Assembly: GCA_964399625.1 (NCBI GenBank)
Contig: CAYNSB010000042.1
Coordinates: 1-28,423 of the forward strand
Source of the DNA: CAYNSB01 sp964399625
GTDB lineage: Bacteria > Planctomycetota > Phycisphaerae > Phycisphaerales > UBA1924
Reading direction: 5' to 3'
DNA: 28,423 nt
Made by a program: the position numbers and the translations under genes. Positions within the stretch are counted from its first letter, which is position 1. Each line of letters starts with the position of its first letter. Below, one piece after another: positions 1 through 9,800 of the stretch. Under the pieces are notes generated by a model. That model saw nothing but the letters and a program-made list of their open reading frames with translations, did not search any database and was not told where the DNA came from.

Positions 1-879
1 GGGTTCCCGTTCACTGCGGGGTTCTTCTCCAAGGACATGATCCTCGCCGAGGCGTTCACGACGCCGGGCTTCGCGCCCGTCGCGTGGATCCTGCTGCTGA
101 CGGCGGGTCTGACGGCGTACTACACGTTCCGCGTGTTCTTCCGCGTTTTCGTCGGGCCGCAGCACTACGAACCGGGCGATGAGGTCCACGCGCACGGCGA
201 TCACGGGCACGCCGATCACGCCGGCTCGGACCACGGTCACGATTCTCACTCGCACGGGCACGGGCATGGAAACGGACACGGGGCGTTCCACCCGCACGCG
301 CCGGGGTGGGCGATCAATCTGGTGCTGGTGTTGCTCGCGATCGGCTCGCTCTTGGCCGCGCTGACGTACCCATCGCATTGGGCGCCGCACCTGGTCGAGA
401 TGTCCAGCGCGAAGCTCGTGCTGGGCGGCGAGGGCGGGCACGAGTCCGCGCACCACGCAAGCTTCCTGGGGCTGGGCGCGCCGCACGAGGTGATGTATTA
501 CGTGTCGGCAGTGGTGGGCGCGATCGGGATCGCGATCGCGTTCGTGCTGCACTACGCGGGGCGCACGAGCGCCGCGACGAGCAAGGCCGACGCGCTCGTG
601 CCCGCGCTCGGGCCGATCGCCACGGCGGCGCAGCACAAGTGGTACGTGGACGAGATCTACGACTTCCTGATCGTCAAGCCCCTGTGGGTCATCGCGCAGA
701 TCTTCAAGCTCATCGACTCGCTGCTCGTGGACGGTCTCGTGGACCTCTTCGGCGGGCTGCCGCGTGCCCTGGGCAAGACGCTCCGCCCGAGCCAGTCGGG
801 CGAGATCCATGGGTACGCGCTGGCGATGGCCGGCGGCATCGCGTTCATTCTGCTGATCGTTCTGATGGTGGTCTCTTAA
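1..879 (+). CDS. nuoL: NADH-quinone oxidoreductase subunit L, C-terminal part
   Basis: Proton-pumping membrane subunit of respiratory complex I (NADH to quinone). The 5' end lies outside the window; 292 codons remain, open from base 1. The first residues read GFPFTAGFFSKDMILAE, the conserved NuoL segment whose lysine (residue 11 here) belongs to the proton channel. The C-terminus has the family pattern: KWYVDEIYD, a segment resembling the long lateral helix of NuoL, then LRPSQSGEIHGYAL and a final membrane span. A striking insert at bases 184-300 has 14 His in about 40 residues, between two membrane spans. It is followed 16 bases later by nuoM, so this is the end of a nuo operon. Identification is firm; only the role of the His-rich loop is open. 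Confidence 0.96.
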   Translation, partial: GFPFTAGFFSKDMILAEAFTTPGFAPVAWILLLTAGLTAYYTFRVFFRVFVGPQHYEPGDEVHAHGDHGHADHAGSDHGHDSHSHGHGHGNGHGAFHPHAPGWAINLVLVLLAIGSLLAALTYPSHWAPHLVEMSSAKLVLGGEGGHESAHHASFLGLGAPHEVMYYVSAVVGAIGIAIAFVLHYAGRTSAATSKADALVPALGPIATAAQHKWYVDEIYDFLIVKPLWVIAQIFKLIDSLLVDGLVDLFGGLPRALGKTLRPSQSGEIHGYALAMAGGIAFILLIVLMVVS

Positions 880-895
880 GGAACCGGACTCGCAC

Positions 896-2650
896 GTGCT
901 GCTCTTCGCGATCATCCTCCTTCCGCTGATCTTCGGGCTCGCGGTGGCCCTGGGGCCCGAACGCCGCGCTCGTGAGATCGCGCTCGTGGGCGCCATCGCG
1001 TGCCTCGCGGTCGCGGCGTATACGTGCGTGCAGTTCGAGTGGGGCTCGGACGCGTACACGATGGAGAGCCCGCACGGATTCCAGATGTGCGAGTCGGTCC
1101 CGTTCCTGACTTCGCTGGGCGGGTACCAGCGCGAGTCGGGAGCCTCGACGATGCCCATCGGCGGCATCTCTTTCTCCGTCGGCGTGGACGCGATCGCGAT
1201 GCTCCTCATCGCGCTCACGGCGTTCCTCGGGCCCATCGCCGTGCTCTGCTCGTGGACCGCGATCACTGAACGTCCCAAGACGTTCTTCGCGTGGCTCATG
1301 GTGCTCCAGGCGGCGATGACCGGCGTGTTCGCCTCGCGCGACCTGGTGCTCTTCTACATCTGCTTCGAGTTCACGCTCATCCCCATGTGGGTGCTGATCA
1401 ATCTCTACGGCTCCACCAACCGCAAGCGGGCGGCGACCAAGTTCTTCCTGTTCACGTTCACGGGCTCGGTCGTGGCGCTGGCGGCGCTGCTGTACGTCGC
1501 GTGGGCCTACTCGCGCATCGCGGGCAACTGGACGTTCGACATCGGCATCCTCCAGCAGGCCGCGGCCCGCATGTCCCCGCGGGAGCAGGCGCTGGTCCTC
1601 GCGGGGCTCATGGCGGGCTTCGCGGTCAAGGTGCCGCTCTTCCCGGTGCACACGTGGCTCCCGCTGGCGCACACGGAGGCGCCCACGGCCGGCTCGGTGA
1701 TCCTCGCGGGCGTGCTGCTCAAGCTGGGCACGTACGCGCTCTACCGCTTCGTGCTCCCGTTTTGCCCGCACGCCGTCGTTGAGTACGCGCCGGCGATCGC
1801 GGTGCTGTGCATCATCGGCATCCTCTACGGCGGGCTGATCTGCTGGGTGCAGACGGACGTGAAGAAGCTCGTCGCCTACTCGTCCGTGGCGCACCTGGGC
1901 TTCTGCGTGCTGGGGCTTTTCGCGCTCAACAGCACGGGCATCACCGGGTCCGTGATGTACATGATCAACCACGGGCTCTCCACGGGCGCGCTCTTCGTGC
2001 TCATCGGGATGATCTACGAACGCTACCACACGCGCAGCATGAAGGAGCTCGGCGGGCTCGCCGCACGCATGCCCATCTGGGCGACGTTCATGGTGTTCTT
2101 CACCATGGCCTCGGTCGGGCTGCCCGGGCTCAACGGCTTTGTCTCCGAGTTCCTCTGCCTGCTGGGCGCGTTCCAGGCCGGCGAGTCCTGGACCGGTCTG
2201 CCCGGCGCGACCGCCGGACGCCTGGGCTTCTGGTACACGCTCGTCGCGGGCATCGGCATGATCGTCGCGGCGATGTACCTCCTGTACATGGTCGGGCGCG
2301 TCGTGTGGGGCCCGCTCGTGGAGCCGGCGGGTCACGCCCCAAGCGCGCACGGCGCTCACGCCCACGGCTCGCACGGGCACGAGGCGCATGGACATGACGC
2401 GCACGCCGCGCACGATCAGCACGGAGCGTCGCACGGAACAACCCTGCCCACAGACCTGAACGCGCGCGAGATCGGCATCCTCGTGCCGCTCGCGATCGCC
2501 TGCCTTGGGCTGGGCCTGTATCCCAAGCCCCTCCTCGACGCGATCCAGCGGCCGGTCTCGCGGACGATCGAGCTTGTGCACCGGGCTCCGGTGAGCACGC
2601 CCGCCGAGCCGGCGCGGACCCAGCCGGCGCACGCGGAGGTGACGCCATGA
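896..2650 (+). CDS. nuoM: NADH-quinone oxidoreductase subunit M
   Basis: Antiporter-like proton-translocating membrane subunit of complex I, 584 aa, polytopic throughout. The start is GTG at 896, giving MLLFAIILLPLIFG, a typical NuoM first helix; TAAGGA at 877-882 may serve as a distant ribosome site. Key family residues are visible: Glu158 in YICFEFTLIPMW, Lys245 in GFAVKVPLFPVHTWLPLAH, Lys276 in LLKLGTYALY, the VKKLVAYSSVAHLG helix and GFVSEFLCLLGAF. Between the last two helices, about residues 480-518 (bases 2335-2450), is a His-rich loop with 12 His in 36 residues, like the one in NuoL. The stop overlaps the nuoN start as ATGA, indicating translational coupling. Confidence 0.97.
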   Translation: MLLFAIILLPLIFGLAVALGPERRAREIALVGAIACLAVAAYTCVQFEWGSDAYTMESPHGFQMCESVPFLTSLGGYQRESGASTMPIGGISFSVGVDAIAMLLIALTAFLGPIAVLCSWTAITERPKTFFAWLMVLQAAMTGVFASRDLVLFYICFEFTLIPMWVLINLYGSTNRKRAATKFFLFTFTGSVVALAALLYVAWAYSRIAGNWTFDIGILQQAAARMSPREQALVLAGLMAGFAVKVPLFPVHTWLPLAHTEAPTAGSVILAGVLLKLGTYALYRFVLPFCPHAVVEYAPAIAVLCIIGILYGGLICWVQTDVKKLVAYSSVAHLGFCVLGLFALNSTGITGSVMYMINHGLSTGALFVLIGMIYERYHTRSMKELGGLAARMPIWATFMVFFTMASVGLPGLNGFVSEFLCLLGAFQAGESWTGLPGATAGRLGFWYTLVAGIGMIVAAMYLLYMVGRVVWGPLVEPAGHAPSAHGAHAHGSHGHEAHGHDAHAAHDQHGASHGTTLPTDLNAREIGILVPLAIACLGLGLYPKPLLDAIQRPVSRTIELVHRAPVSTPAEPARTQPAHAEVTP

Positions 2651-4278
2651 GCACCTTCCTGCTTGCCTCCAGCGAGCTGGGCTCGGCCGCGGCCCGCGCG
2701 ATGGGCTCGCGCCTGCTCGCGATCCAGCCCGAGGTCTGCCTCTTCATCACGACCTGTATTGTCATGGTTGTGGGCCTGTCCAAGAAGGCCGCGGCACGCC
2801 AGATGGCGGCGTGGATTGCGGGCATCGGGCTGCTCATCGCCACGGTGCTGAGCGTCCACTTCTCGCCCACGACGCCGGGCCTCATGCCGCACTGGCTCTC
2901 GTTCACCAAGACGGTCGTGTGCGTCGTGGGCCTGCTGCTGCTTCTGCTCGCGGCGGGCACCGTCGATCGGTCCGAGGAGGACCAGATCGCGCTGGGCACG
3001 CGCACGTTCAACCCGCTGCGCACGAACCGGGCCGAGTTCTACTCGTTCTTCCTCTTCTCGCTCACGGGCGTCATGCTGTGCGCCAGCGCCAGCGACCTCA
3101 TCTGGCTGTTCCTCGCCTTGGAGCTCACATCGCTCCCGACGTACATCATGGTGACCCTTAGCCGCGGCGGGAAGATCGGCTCGCGCTCGCAGGAATCGGG
3201 CGTGAAGTACTTCTTCCTGGGCGCGCTGGGCGCGGCGACGTTCCTATACGGGTTCGCGCTGATCTACGGCGGCACGGGCAGCACGAAGCTCACCCAGATC
3301 GCGAGCATCATGGCCCAGCAAGAGGCGCTCAATCCGCTCACGCTCGCGGGCGTTCTGCTTGCCCTCGTCGGCGTGTGCTTCAAGATCGCCGCGGTGCCGA
3401 TGCACTTCTACACGGCCGACGTGTACGAGGGTGCGGCGTCGCCGGTCTCGGCGTTCCTCGCCTTCGCGCCCAAGGCCGCAGGCTTCTTCGCGATCATCCT
3501 CATCTGCTCGCTGGTGGGCTGGACGCACGGGGCGCACGGGAACGCGCTGCCCGAACTGGTGCGCGTCACGCTTTGGGTGATCGCCGCGCTCACGATGACC
3601 GCGGGCAACGTGCTCGCGATCCTGCAAACCTCCGTCAAGCGCCTGCTCGCGTACTCCTCGATCGCGCACTCCGGCTACATGCTCGTGGGCGTGATCGCCG
3701 GGCCTTCGCCCGGGGCCCACACGTCGGGGCTCTCGGCCGTGCTGTTCTACCTGCTCGTGTACGGGCTCACGAACGTGGGGTGCTTCGCCGTCCTCGCGTG
3801 CCTCGAGCGCCCCGCGGGCGCGGGCGAGGAGCCCGTCGAGATCGAGAAGCTCGACGATCTGCGCGGCCTGCGCGTCCGCCATCCCGCCCTCGCGTGGACC
3901 ATGGTGCTGTGCGCGCTGGGCCTGATGGGCTTCCCGCCGCTGCTGGGGTTCTTTGCCAAGCTGCCGCTGTTCGCCGCCGGCGTCTCGGCGGGCGAGATCG
4001 CCCTGGTGATCGTGCTGGGCGTGAACTCGGCGATCGCGGCGTACTACTACCTGCGACTGGTCGCGCTGCCGCTGCTGGAAGACCCCGATCGGAACGCCCG
4101 TCCCGCCGAGCACACACCCTTCGCGGGGCGCCCGCTCGCCGCGCTCGTCTCGGCGGGCGCCGTGCTCGTGCTCTGGCTGTTCGCGGGATCGCTGCTGGAG
4201 TCGAGCACGCGTGCGGTGCAGGGCTCGACGCCCGCCCCGGCCCACGCGGCCGCGACCACGCCGCACGCGGACCGCTGA
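2647..4278 (+). CDS. nuoN: NADH-quinone oxidoreductase subunit N
   Basis: Third antiporter-like membrane subunit of complex I, 543 aa. The ATG at 2647 follows a perfect GGAGGTGA at 2635-2642 and overlaps the nuoM stop. Diagnostic segments: LIWLFLALELTSLPTYIMV (conserved Glu in a mid-membrane helix), SGVKYFFLGALGAATFLYG, FKIAAVPMHFYTADVYEGA (conserved Lys), SVKRLLAYSSIAHSGYMLVG and GLMGFPPLLGFFAKLPLF. The C-terminus ends in a short Ala/His/Pro tail. The order L-M-N is the standard end of nuo operons; no other nuo gene follows and the next gene is convergent 15 bases away, so this closes the operon. Confidence 0.97.
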   Translation: MSTFLLASSELGSAAARAMGSRLLAIQPEVCLFITTCIVMVVGLSKKAAARQMAAWIAGIGLLIATVLSVHFSPTTPGLMPHWLSFTKTVVCVVGLLLLLLAAGTVDRSEEDQIALGTRTFNPLRTNRAEFYSFFLFSLTGVMLCASASDLIWLFLALELTSLPTYIMVTLSRGGKIGSRSQESGVKYFFLGALGAATFLYGFALIYGGTGSTKLTQIASIMAQQEALNPLTLAGVLLALVGVCFKIAAVPMHFYTADVYEGAASPVSAFLAFAPKAAGFFAIILICSLVGWTHGAHGNALPELVRVTLWVIAALTMTAGNVLAILQTSVKRLLAYSSIAHSGYMLVGVIAGPSPGAHTSGLSAVLFYLLVYGLTNVGCFAVLACLERPAGAGEEPVEIEKLDDLRGLRVRHPALAWTMVLCALGLMGFPPLLGFFAKLPLFAAGVSAGEIALVIVLGVNSAIAAYYYLRLVALPLLEDPDRNARPAEHTPFAGRPLAALVSAGAVLVLWLFAGSLLESSTRAVQGSTPAPAHAAATTPHADR

Positions 4279-4293
4279 CCATACCCGCCCGCG

Positions 4294-5151
4294 CTACTCG
4301 CTCTTGCTCGCCTTGCGCCGCAGCAGCGTCGCCTGGATCGCGAGCCCGGCGATCGCGACGCAGACCCAGATCACGAGCCACGTGAGGGCGGTGAAATTCA
4401 ATCGCTCGTTGCCCGGCGCATTCCACGCGACGGCGAGCCACGCGGCGCACGGCACCCACACGGCCGCGCCCACGAGCGCCGTCACCAGCGCCGACGACTT
4501 CTTCGGGAAGACGAGCCCGACCACGAGCCCCGCGAGTATGCCGCCCAGCCCGCTGAGCACCAACGTTCCCTGCTGGCGTGAGGAGAGCTTGACCCACTCG
4601 CCCCGGAGCTGCGCGCCCACGTCGTCCAGGAACGCCTGCGCTCGTTCCGCGACGGAGCGGAGATTCTGAGTGACCTCTTCACGAGTGGGCGTGCTCAGCG
4701 AGGACACGCCGCTCGCGCCGGCGATCGCGCCCACGGGCTGGCTCGCCACGTCCGCGGCGCGCTTGAGCGGCTCGAACTTCATCCACGCCGCGGCCCCCAG
4801 CGTCGCGCTGAGCCCGAAGATGATCGCCGCGCACACCGCCATCGAGAATCGGAAGAGCACCAGCCCCTGCACGAGCCCCATCACCGCGCCCAGCCCCAGG
4901 CCCAGGTACGGCGTGGGCACGCTGGCGATGGTGGCTGGCGTGAAGGTGGGCACGAGCAGGAACCCGAGCATCCCTCCCACGATGAGCCCGATGAGGGCGA
5001 ACGCGGGCTTGAGGAGCTTTCCGCCAAAGAGCCACAGCGCGAGCCCCGTGAGCAGCCCGCCCAGCGCGAGGGCGTGGGCCGCGGGGGGAAGGTCGCGCAA
5101 GGTCGAGGCGGACGCGAGCAGGGATTGGAACCAATCGCTCATGGATGTCAT
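4294..5151 (-). CDS. polytopic membrane protein of unknown function
   Basis: 285 aa with about seven hydrophobic segments (roughly residues 27-43, 50-68, 83-100, 103-123, 196-214, 219-243, 253-275). The first four are rich in small-residue GxxxG spacing (LIGLIVGGMLGFLLVP, LGLGLGAVMGLVQG). Residues 125-195 form a hydrophilic loop with a predicted amphipathic helix (EEVTQNLRSVAERAQAFLDDV). The arrangement resembles DUF4203/TMEM198-like membrane proteins, but I cannot confirm that family and assign no function. Two starts are possible, the ATG at 5151 (MTSMSDW) and one three codons later; neither has a clear Shine-Dalgarno site. It is convergent with nuoN and divergent from pheA. The C-terminus is basic (LLRRKASKSE), consistent with a cytoplasmic end. 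Confidence 0.8.
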   Translation of the reverse strand: MTSMSDWFQSLLASASTLRDLPPAAHALALGGLLTGLALWLFGGKLLKPAFALIGLIVGGMLGFLLVPTFTPATIASVPTPYLGLGLGAVMGLVQGLVLFRFSMAVCAAIIFGLSATLGAAAWMKFEPLKRAADVASQPVGAIAGASGVSSLSTPTREEVTQNLRSVAERAQAFLDDVGAQLRGEWVKLSSRQQGTLVLSGLGGILAGLVVGLVFPKKSSALVTALVGAAVWVPCAAWLAVAWNAPGNERLNFTALTWLVIWVCVAIAGLAIQATLLRRKASKSE

Positions 5152-5253
5152 CGTTGGGCGGGAATGTGGATAAGGATTGGTGGAATCCTGTCGATCGTTT
5201 CATCGTTCCGTCGGACCCTCACGCGGAACGAACCTGCGGAGAAAGTTGATCCA

Positions 5254-6441
5254 ATGCCCCCCAAACGACGCAAGACCGCTTCCACCAAGGGAACGGCAAA
5301 GCCCACGCGAACCAAGCCAAGCCCCGCGGCCGCGCCCGATCTGTCCGCGCTGCGGACCGGCATCGACGCGATCGATCGCAAGATCGTCGAGCTGCTCAAC
5401 GATCGGGCTCGCCTCGTGGTGCAAGTGGGGGAGCACAAGCGAAAGCACGGCGTGCCGGTGTACGCGCCGCATCGCGAGGCCGAGGTCCTCGAGAACGTGC
5501 TCAAGCTCAACAAGGGGCCGCTGCCCAATCGCGCGCTCGAGAGCGTGTTCCGCGAGCTCATGTCCGGCAGTTTCATGCTCGAGCTGCCGCTGCGGGTCGG
5601 GTTCCTGGGCCCGGCCGGCAGCTACTCGCACGTGGCGGCGACGCGACACTTCGGCTCGTCCGTCGAGTTCGACAACCTGCACACGATCGAGGGCGTCTTC
5701 ACGGAAGTTCGCCGGGGGCACGTGAACTACGGGCTCGTGCCCGTGGAGAACTCGATCGGCGGCGGCATCGCCGAGACGCTCAACGCGTTCCAGCAGGCGG
5801 GCCCGGATGTCACGATCTGCGCCGAGGTCCAACTGGAGGTCCACCACGCGCTGCTGGCGAACTGCGAGCCCGCCGCGGTCCGGCGGATCCACTCCAAGCC
5901 CGAGGTCTTCGACCAGTGCCGGCACTGGCTGGCGACACAGTATCCACAAGCCGACCTGCTCCCGGCCGCGTCCTCAAGCCGGGCCGCCCAGGTCGCCCTG
6001 GAGGAGAACCAGAAGGCCCAGGACATCGGCTCTCGCCCGGCATCGGCGGCGATCGGGTCGGCGCTCGCGGGGCAGATCTACGGGCTGAACGTGCTCTTCG
6101 AGCGGATCGAGGACGACCCGGGCAACGTGACACGCTTCCTCGTCCTGGGCAAGCACAAGGCCAAGCCCACGGGCGATGACAAGACGTCGATCATGTTCAC
6201 GACCGCGGACAAGCCCGGCGCCCTGGTGCAGGTGCTCGCGGAGTTCGAGCGGGCGGGCGTGAATCTGAGCCACATCGACAAGCGTCCCAGCGGGCGCGTG
6301 AACTGGACCTACACGTTCTTCGTGGACGCGCTGGGGCACGACAGCGATGCGCCGATGGGCGCGGCGATCGCCGGGGCACGGACGCACTGCAAGCAATTGT
6401 CCGTGCTGGGCAGCTATCCCAGGTCCAAACGCATCCTCTAA
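5254..6441 (+). CDS. pheA: bifunctional chorismate mutase/prephenate dehydratase
   Basis: Cytosolic enzyme converting chorismate to prephenate and then to phenylpyruvate, the committed branch to phenylalanine. It has 395 aa in the classic P-protein order. AroQ-type chorismate mutase is at about residues 30-110 (LRTGIDAIDRKIVELLNDRARL, then YAPHREAEVL). Prephenate dehydratase is at 114-297 (GFLGPAGSYSHVAA, YGLVPVENSIGGG, and the catalytic TRF at 293-295). The ACT regulatory domain is at 310-392 (PGALVQVL and IDKRPSGRVNWTYTFFVD, equivalents of the GAL and ESRP phenylalanine-binding motifs), so feedback inhibition by phenylalanine is expected. The start at 5254 is chosen because GGAGAAAG (5238-5245) precedes it by 8 bases and the upstream in-frame sequence is not conserved-looking. 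The first 28 residues are an unusual Lys/Arg/Pro/Thr-rich tail. Confidence 0.96.
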   Translation: MPPKRRKTASTKGTAKPTRTKPSPAAAPDLSALRTGIDAIDRKIVELLNDRARLVVQVGEHKRKHGVPVYAPHREAEVLENVLKLNKGPLPNRALESVFRELMSGSFMLELPLRVGFLGPAGSYSHVAATRHFGSSVEFDNLHTIEGVFTEVRRGHVNYGLVPVENSIGGGIAETLNAFQQAGPDVTICAEVQLEVHHALLANCEPAAVRRIHSKPEVFDQCRHWLATQYPQADLLPAASSSRAAQVALEENQKAQDIGSRPASAAIGSALAGQIYGLNVLFERIEDDPGNVTRFLVLGKHKAKPTGDDKTSIMFTTADKPGALVQVLAEFERAGVNLSHIDKRPSGRVNWTYTFFVDALGHDSDAPMGAAIAGARTHCKQLSVLGSYPRSKRIL

Positions 6442-6605
6442 GCGATCGGTCGAAATCCGACCATCCGGCCCTTCCGCCCATTTCGATGCAACCAGCCAAG
6501 AAAGCAGGGCGTACACCCGCTAGCCCCATCGCCGCGCCCATGGTGCACGGCGCGCCCGGAGTCGCGCCCCCGCTCGCACGACCCGGACCAGTCCCGAACG
6601 ACGAA

Positions 6606-6635
6606 CGCAAGTCCGCGGAGAGTTGAGGACTTGCG
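6606..6635. promoter_or_regulatory. 9-bp inverted repeat overlapping the -35 box (candidate operator)
   Basis: CGCAAGTCC at 6606-6614 is exactly mirrored by GGACTTGCG at 6627-6635, with 12 bases between. The right arm covers the end of the TTGAGG -35 box. There is no T run after it, so it does not look like a terminator. The placement suits a repressor or activator binding site; no regulator is identified. Confidence 0.5.
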
Positions 6636-6651
6636 GGCGTGCGGGTACCTT
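6623..6651 (+). promoter_or_regulatory. sigma-70-like promoter for the giant LEPR-XLL gene
   Basis: TTGAGG (6623-6628) and TACCTT (6646-6651) are separated by exactly 17 bases. The expected transcript start is near 6658, leaving a leader of about 170 bases before the ATG at 6830. Spacing is ideal but both boxes are imperfect. Confidence 0.55.
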
Positions 6652-6829
6652 GTGGGGCCCCAAGCGGCGCGGCGTTCCCTGTGGAGCGCGGTGCCGAGGC
6701 GCTCGGGCGATTGGAACCCGAGCGCACACTCCGGGCGTGAGCGCGCACGGTGCGCACACCGGACAGGGTCAGGGACCCGTGCAGACGCAGGCGGGCGCTC
6801 CGCGCGCCCACATCGTTCGAGGAGTTCGC

Positions 6830-9800
6830 ATGAACCGCTCCGCTCGCCCCTCCCGTGACCGCGCCGCCTCTCGCCGGGGCATGCTCTCGAAGTTGTGGAG
6901 CAGGCGCTCGCCGCGGGACCTCGCGGCGTCGGCGGGGCGCACCGCGACCAACGCCTTCGAGGCCCTCGAGCCGCGTCAGCTGATGTTCGTCATCACGATG
7001 GACAACAGCGATCCGCTCTTCCAGCAGTACGGCGGAACATTCGACAACGCCTCGGGCCTGGCCCGCGTCGAGTTCGATTTCGGCGTGGTCAATCCGTACC
7101 TCGGATTCACCCAGCAGCCCAACTTCGGCGCCACCGCGCCCGACACGGTGTACGGCGACCTGATCACCTCGCGCGTCACGCTCGTCCACGTCGTCCTCAC
7201 CGGCCCGCAGGGAATGTCCGCCGACTTTAGGGACCTCTACAACAATCCGATGGTCAACACCATCGCGCTGGGCAAGGGGCTCAACGCTGGGCCCGCGCGC
7301 GTCGACCTCAACGACGACGCGATCCCAGATTTCAACGACGGTCTTGGCTCGGTTCGCATCACGGGTGCGAACGCGAAGAGCTCGATCATGCTCATCGGCG
7401 GCACGATCGGCGTCGCCCAGCAGCTGCCCGCCGACGCGGATGTCAGCGAGCCCGCCGTGTTCGGCACGCAGCCCGGCTTCTACTACGGCAAGTTCCAGGA
7501 GAGCGTCGCGGGGCTCTTCGACACGTTCGAGAGCTTTGGCTTCGGATACTCCACCACCGCGACGACCGGCGCCCAGCTGGTCGTCAACGGGCTTCCGCCG
7601 GGCGATGGGTCGGTGATCATGGGCTCTCCGTGGCTCCGCGATAGAACCTCGGGCGCGACTTACCGGCGCGACCCCATCGCGCCCGCCATCAACGGGAACA
7701 CCGCGTACACCCTTCCGTTCCAGGCCCACAACTTCAATCGCACGAACCAGGGCATCTTCGTCGTCGGCTCCTCGTTCGGCTCGATCAACATCGCGGGAGT
7801 CGTGCACGGCTTCTCGCGCGTCGACGGATCCATCGACCGCTTCAGCACGGGCTACATGGTCGGCTCGCTCAGCGTGGGTGGCGACCTGGGGTCGTTGGTC
7901 TCCGCCAGCGACGCGGGCGTCTGGGTGGACGAGGGCAACACGATTGCGCCCTCCAACGGCCCCTTCAAGACGGGCGCGCAGATCAACGTCGGTCGCACGC
8001 TGGGCCAGGTGCAGGTCGAGGGCCGCTCGCTACTGGACGTGTTCGTCACCGGCGACCTGAGCAGCCCCGGCGCGCGCCCCACGCGCGACGCGTACAAGTA
8101 CAACGAGCTCGAGTACGCGCAACGCAGCGTGCTGCCCCAGGGCAACACGACCGCGCGCAACGCGATCCGCCGGTCGATCGCCGAGAGCGGGCTGTACTAC
8201 TTCGCGACCACGCCCACCTCGGGCCTGAACTTCCTCGGGCAGTCGCTGCTCTTTGGCGCGCAGTTCCTCCGCAACGACGCCGTGCTGACGTCGGAGTTCA
8301 TCGGGTCGGCGTCGGGCGCGGCCGAGATCTTCGGCTCGCTGGGCGCTGCCGATGAGGTCAATCGCGGCGAGGACCCCACGGACGTCTACGCGTTCCCGGC
8401 CGACGGCTCGCAGGACGTGGTGGTGCGCGCCAGCGCCAACGGACTTCAGCTGGGCGGTTCGTTCTACGCGCGCATCGTGGACGCCGATGGGCGCACGCTC
8501 GCGGCGATCGGTCAGTACTCGAACACGACCGCCGGCGGTCAGGAGCTCCGCTTCCGCCCGGCCAAGGCGGGCGTGTACTACCTCGTGCTCCAGGCGGCGG
8601 CGGCCGGCGCGAACATCACCGACATCAATCCCACCAACCCCCTTAACCCGGGCTACGACATCCTGGTCACGGGCCTCGCGCCGGTGACGATGGGGCTGTA
8701 CCGCACGGGCTTGAGCCTGGGCCACTTCGGCACGGGCGGCTCCACAACCTCGGGCGTCACGGTGAGCGTGCTGTCGGGCTCGCTGGGCGAGATCCGCTCG
8801 GGCGCGGGCGTCACCTCGGGCACGGGCGCGCTCACGGACCCCAGTCCCGCGAGCAACACCATCCTCGGGCTGGGCAGTCTCGCCAACGACACCGCGCTGG
8901 CCGATGCGACGATCTCCGTCACCAGCGGCAATCTGTACAGCATCCTCGCGGGCGGTGACATCAAGGGCGCCACGGGCGGGCTCGGCACCGCGAGCATGAT
9001 CCTGAACGTCGGGGGCAACCTCGGCACGGTCACCACCGGCGTCTCCTCGATCCAGGGCGTCGGCGGCAACGGCGCCACGCGCGATGTCTTCCAGGGCGAC
9101 CTGCGCAACGTGCTCTGGAACATCGGCGGCAGCATCGCGATGCTCGACATCCGCGGCGCCATCGGGCTCGATCAGGACGCGACCAACAATCCCAAGCCCT
9201 CGGACTCGATCCAGAGCGTCATCATCCGCACGGGCCGCGACGTGACCAAGCGCGGCGATGTGGGCCTCATCCGCGTCGGCTCCAACATGGGCGCCGACAC
9301 GTTCTCGCTCGTCACCGGCGCCAACGCGACCGTGGGCGGCGTGCTCATCTCGCAGGACTTCACCGACGGCGATCGCGGGACCAACGCGGGCTTCGAGGGC
9401 ATCTACGGCGGCGGCATCACGCAGCTGGGCATCAACCTGACGTTCGGAATCAACTCCGACCTGCGGTTCTTCGATACGCCCCGCCTGGATGCGCAGGGCT
9501 TCGTCGGCGTTCAGACCATCCTCGTGCCCGGGCAGCCCTTCCAGTTCGTGGACGACGGCGGCGCCGCGTTCACCCTCACCATCGTGCCGGGCCCCAACGG
9601 CGGCGGCTCGGGGACCGCGATCAGCATCCCGCGCGGGCAGAAGGGCGTCGCGATGGGGCGCATCACCGTCGATCTCAGCGACGGCGCGCAGCTCCAGATT
9701 GTCAGCCAGTTCGCGCAGGGGCAGACGACGCCCAAGCCCACGGACGTCATCTCCATCGGGCGCATCCTCATCACCAACGCGGACGCCAACTCCTCGATCG

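Larger units (their letters stand above)
6442..6829. other. intergenic leader region between pheA and the giant gene
   Basis: A 388-base gap without a convincing gene. It holds a weak GGTCG/CGACC hairpin just after pheA (6448-6462, no T run), a perfect 9-bp dyad (6606-6635), a sigma-70-like promoter (6623-6651) and a long GC-rich 5' untranslated leader of about 170 bases. A GAGGAG ribosome site at 6819-6824 lies five bases before the ATG at 6830. Confidence 0.7.

Noticed and set aside
845..2632. A 595-codon open frame antisense to nuoM
   Set aside because: The product is highly charged and repetitive, and nuoM on the other strand is unmistakable.
5074..5253. In-frame 5' extension of pheA
   Set aside because: It overlaps the start of the divergent membrane-protein gene and lacks the good ribosome site found before 5254.
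6448..6462. Hairpin GGTCG/CGACC after pheA
   Set aside because: The stem has only five pairs and no T run follows, so it is too weak to call a terminator.
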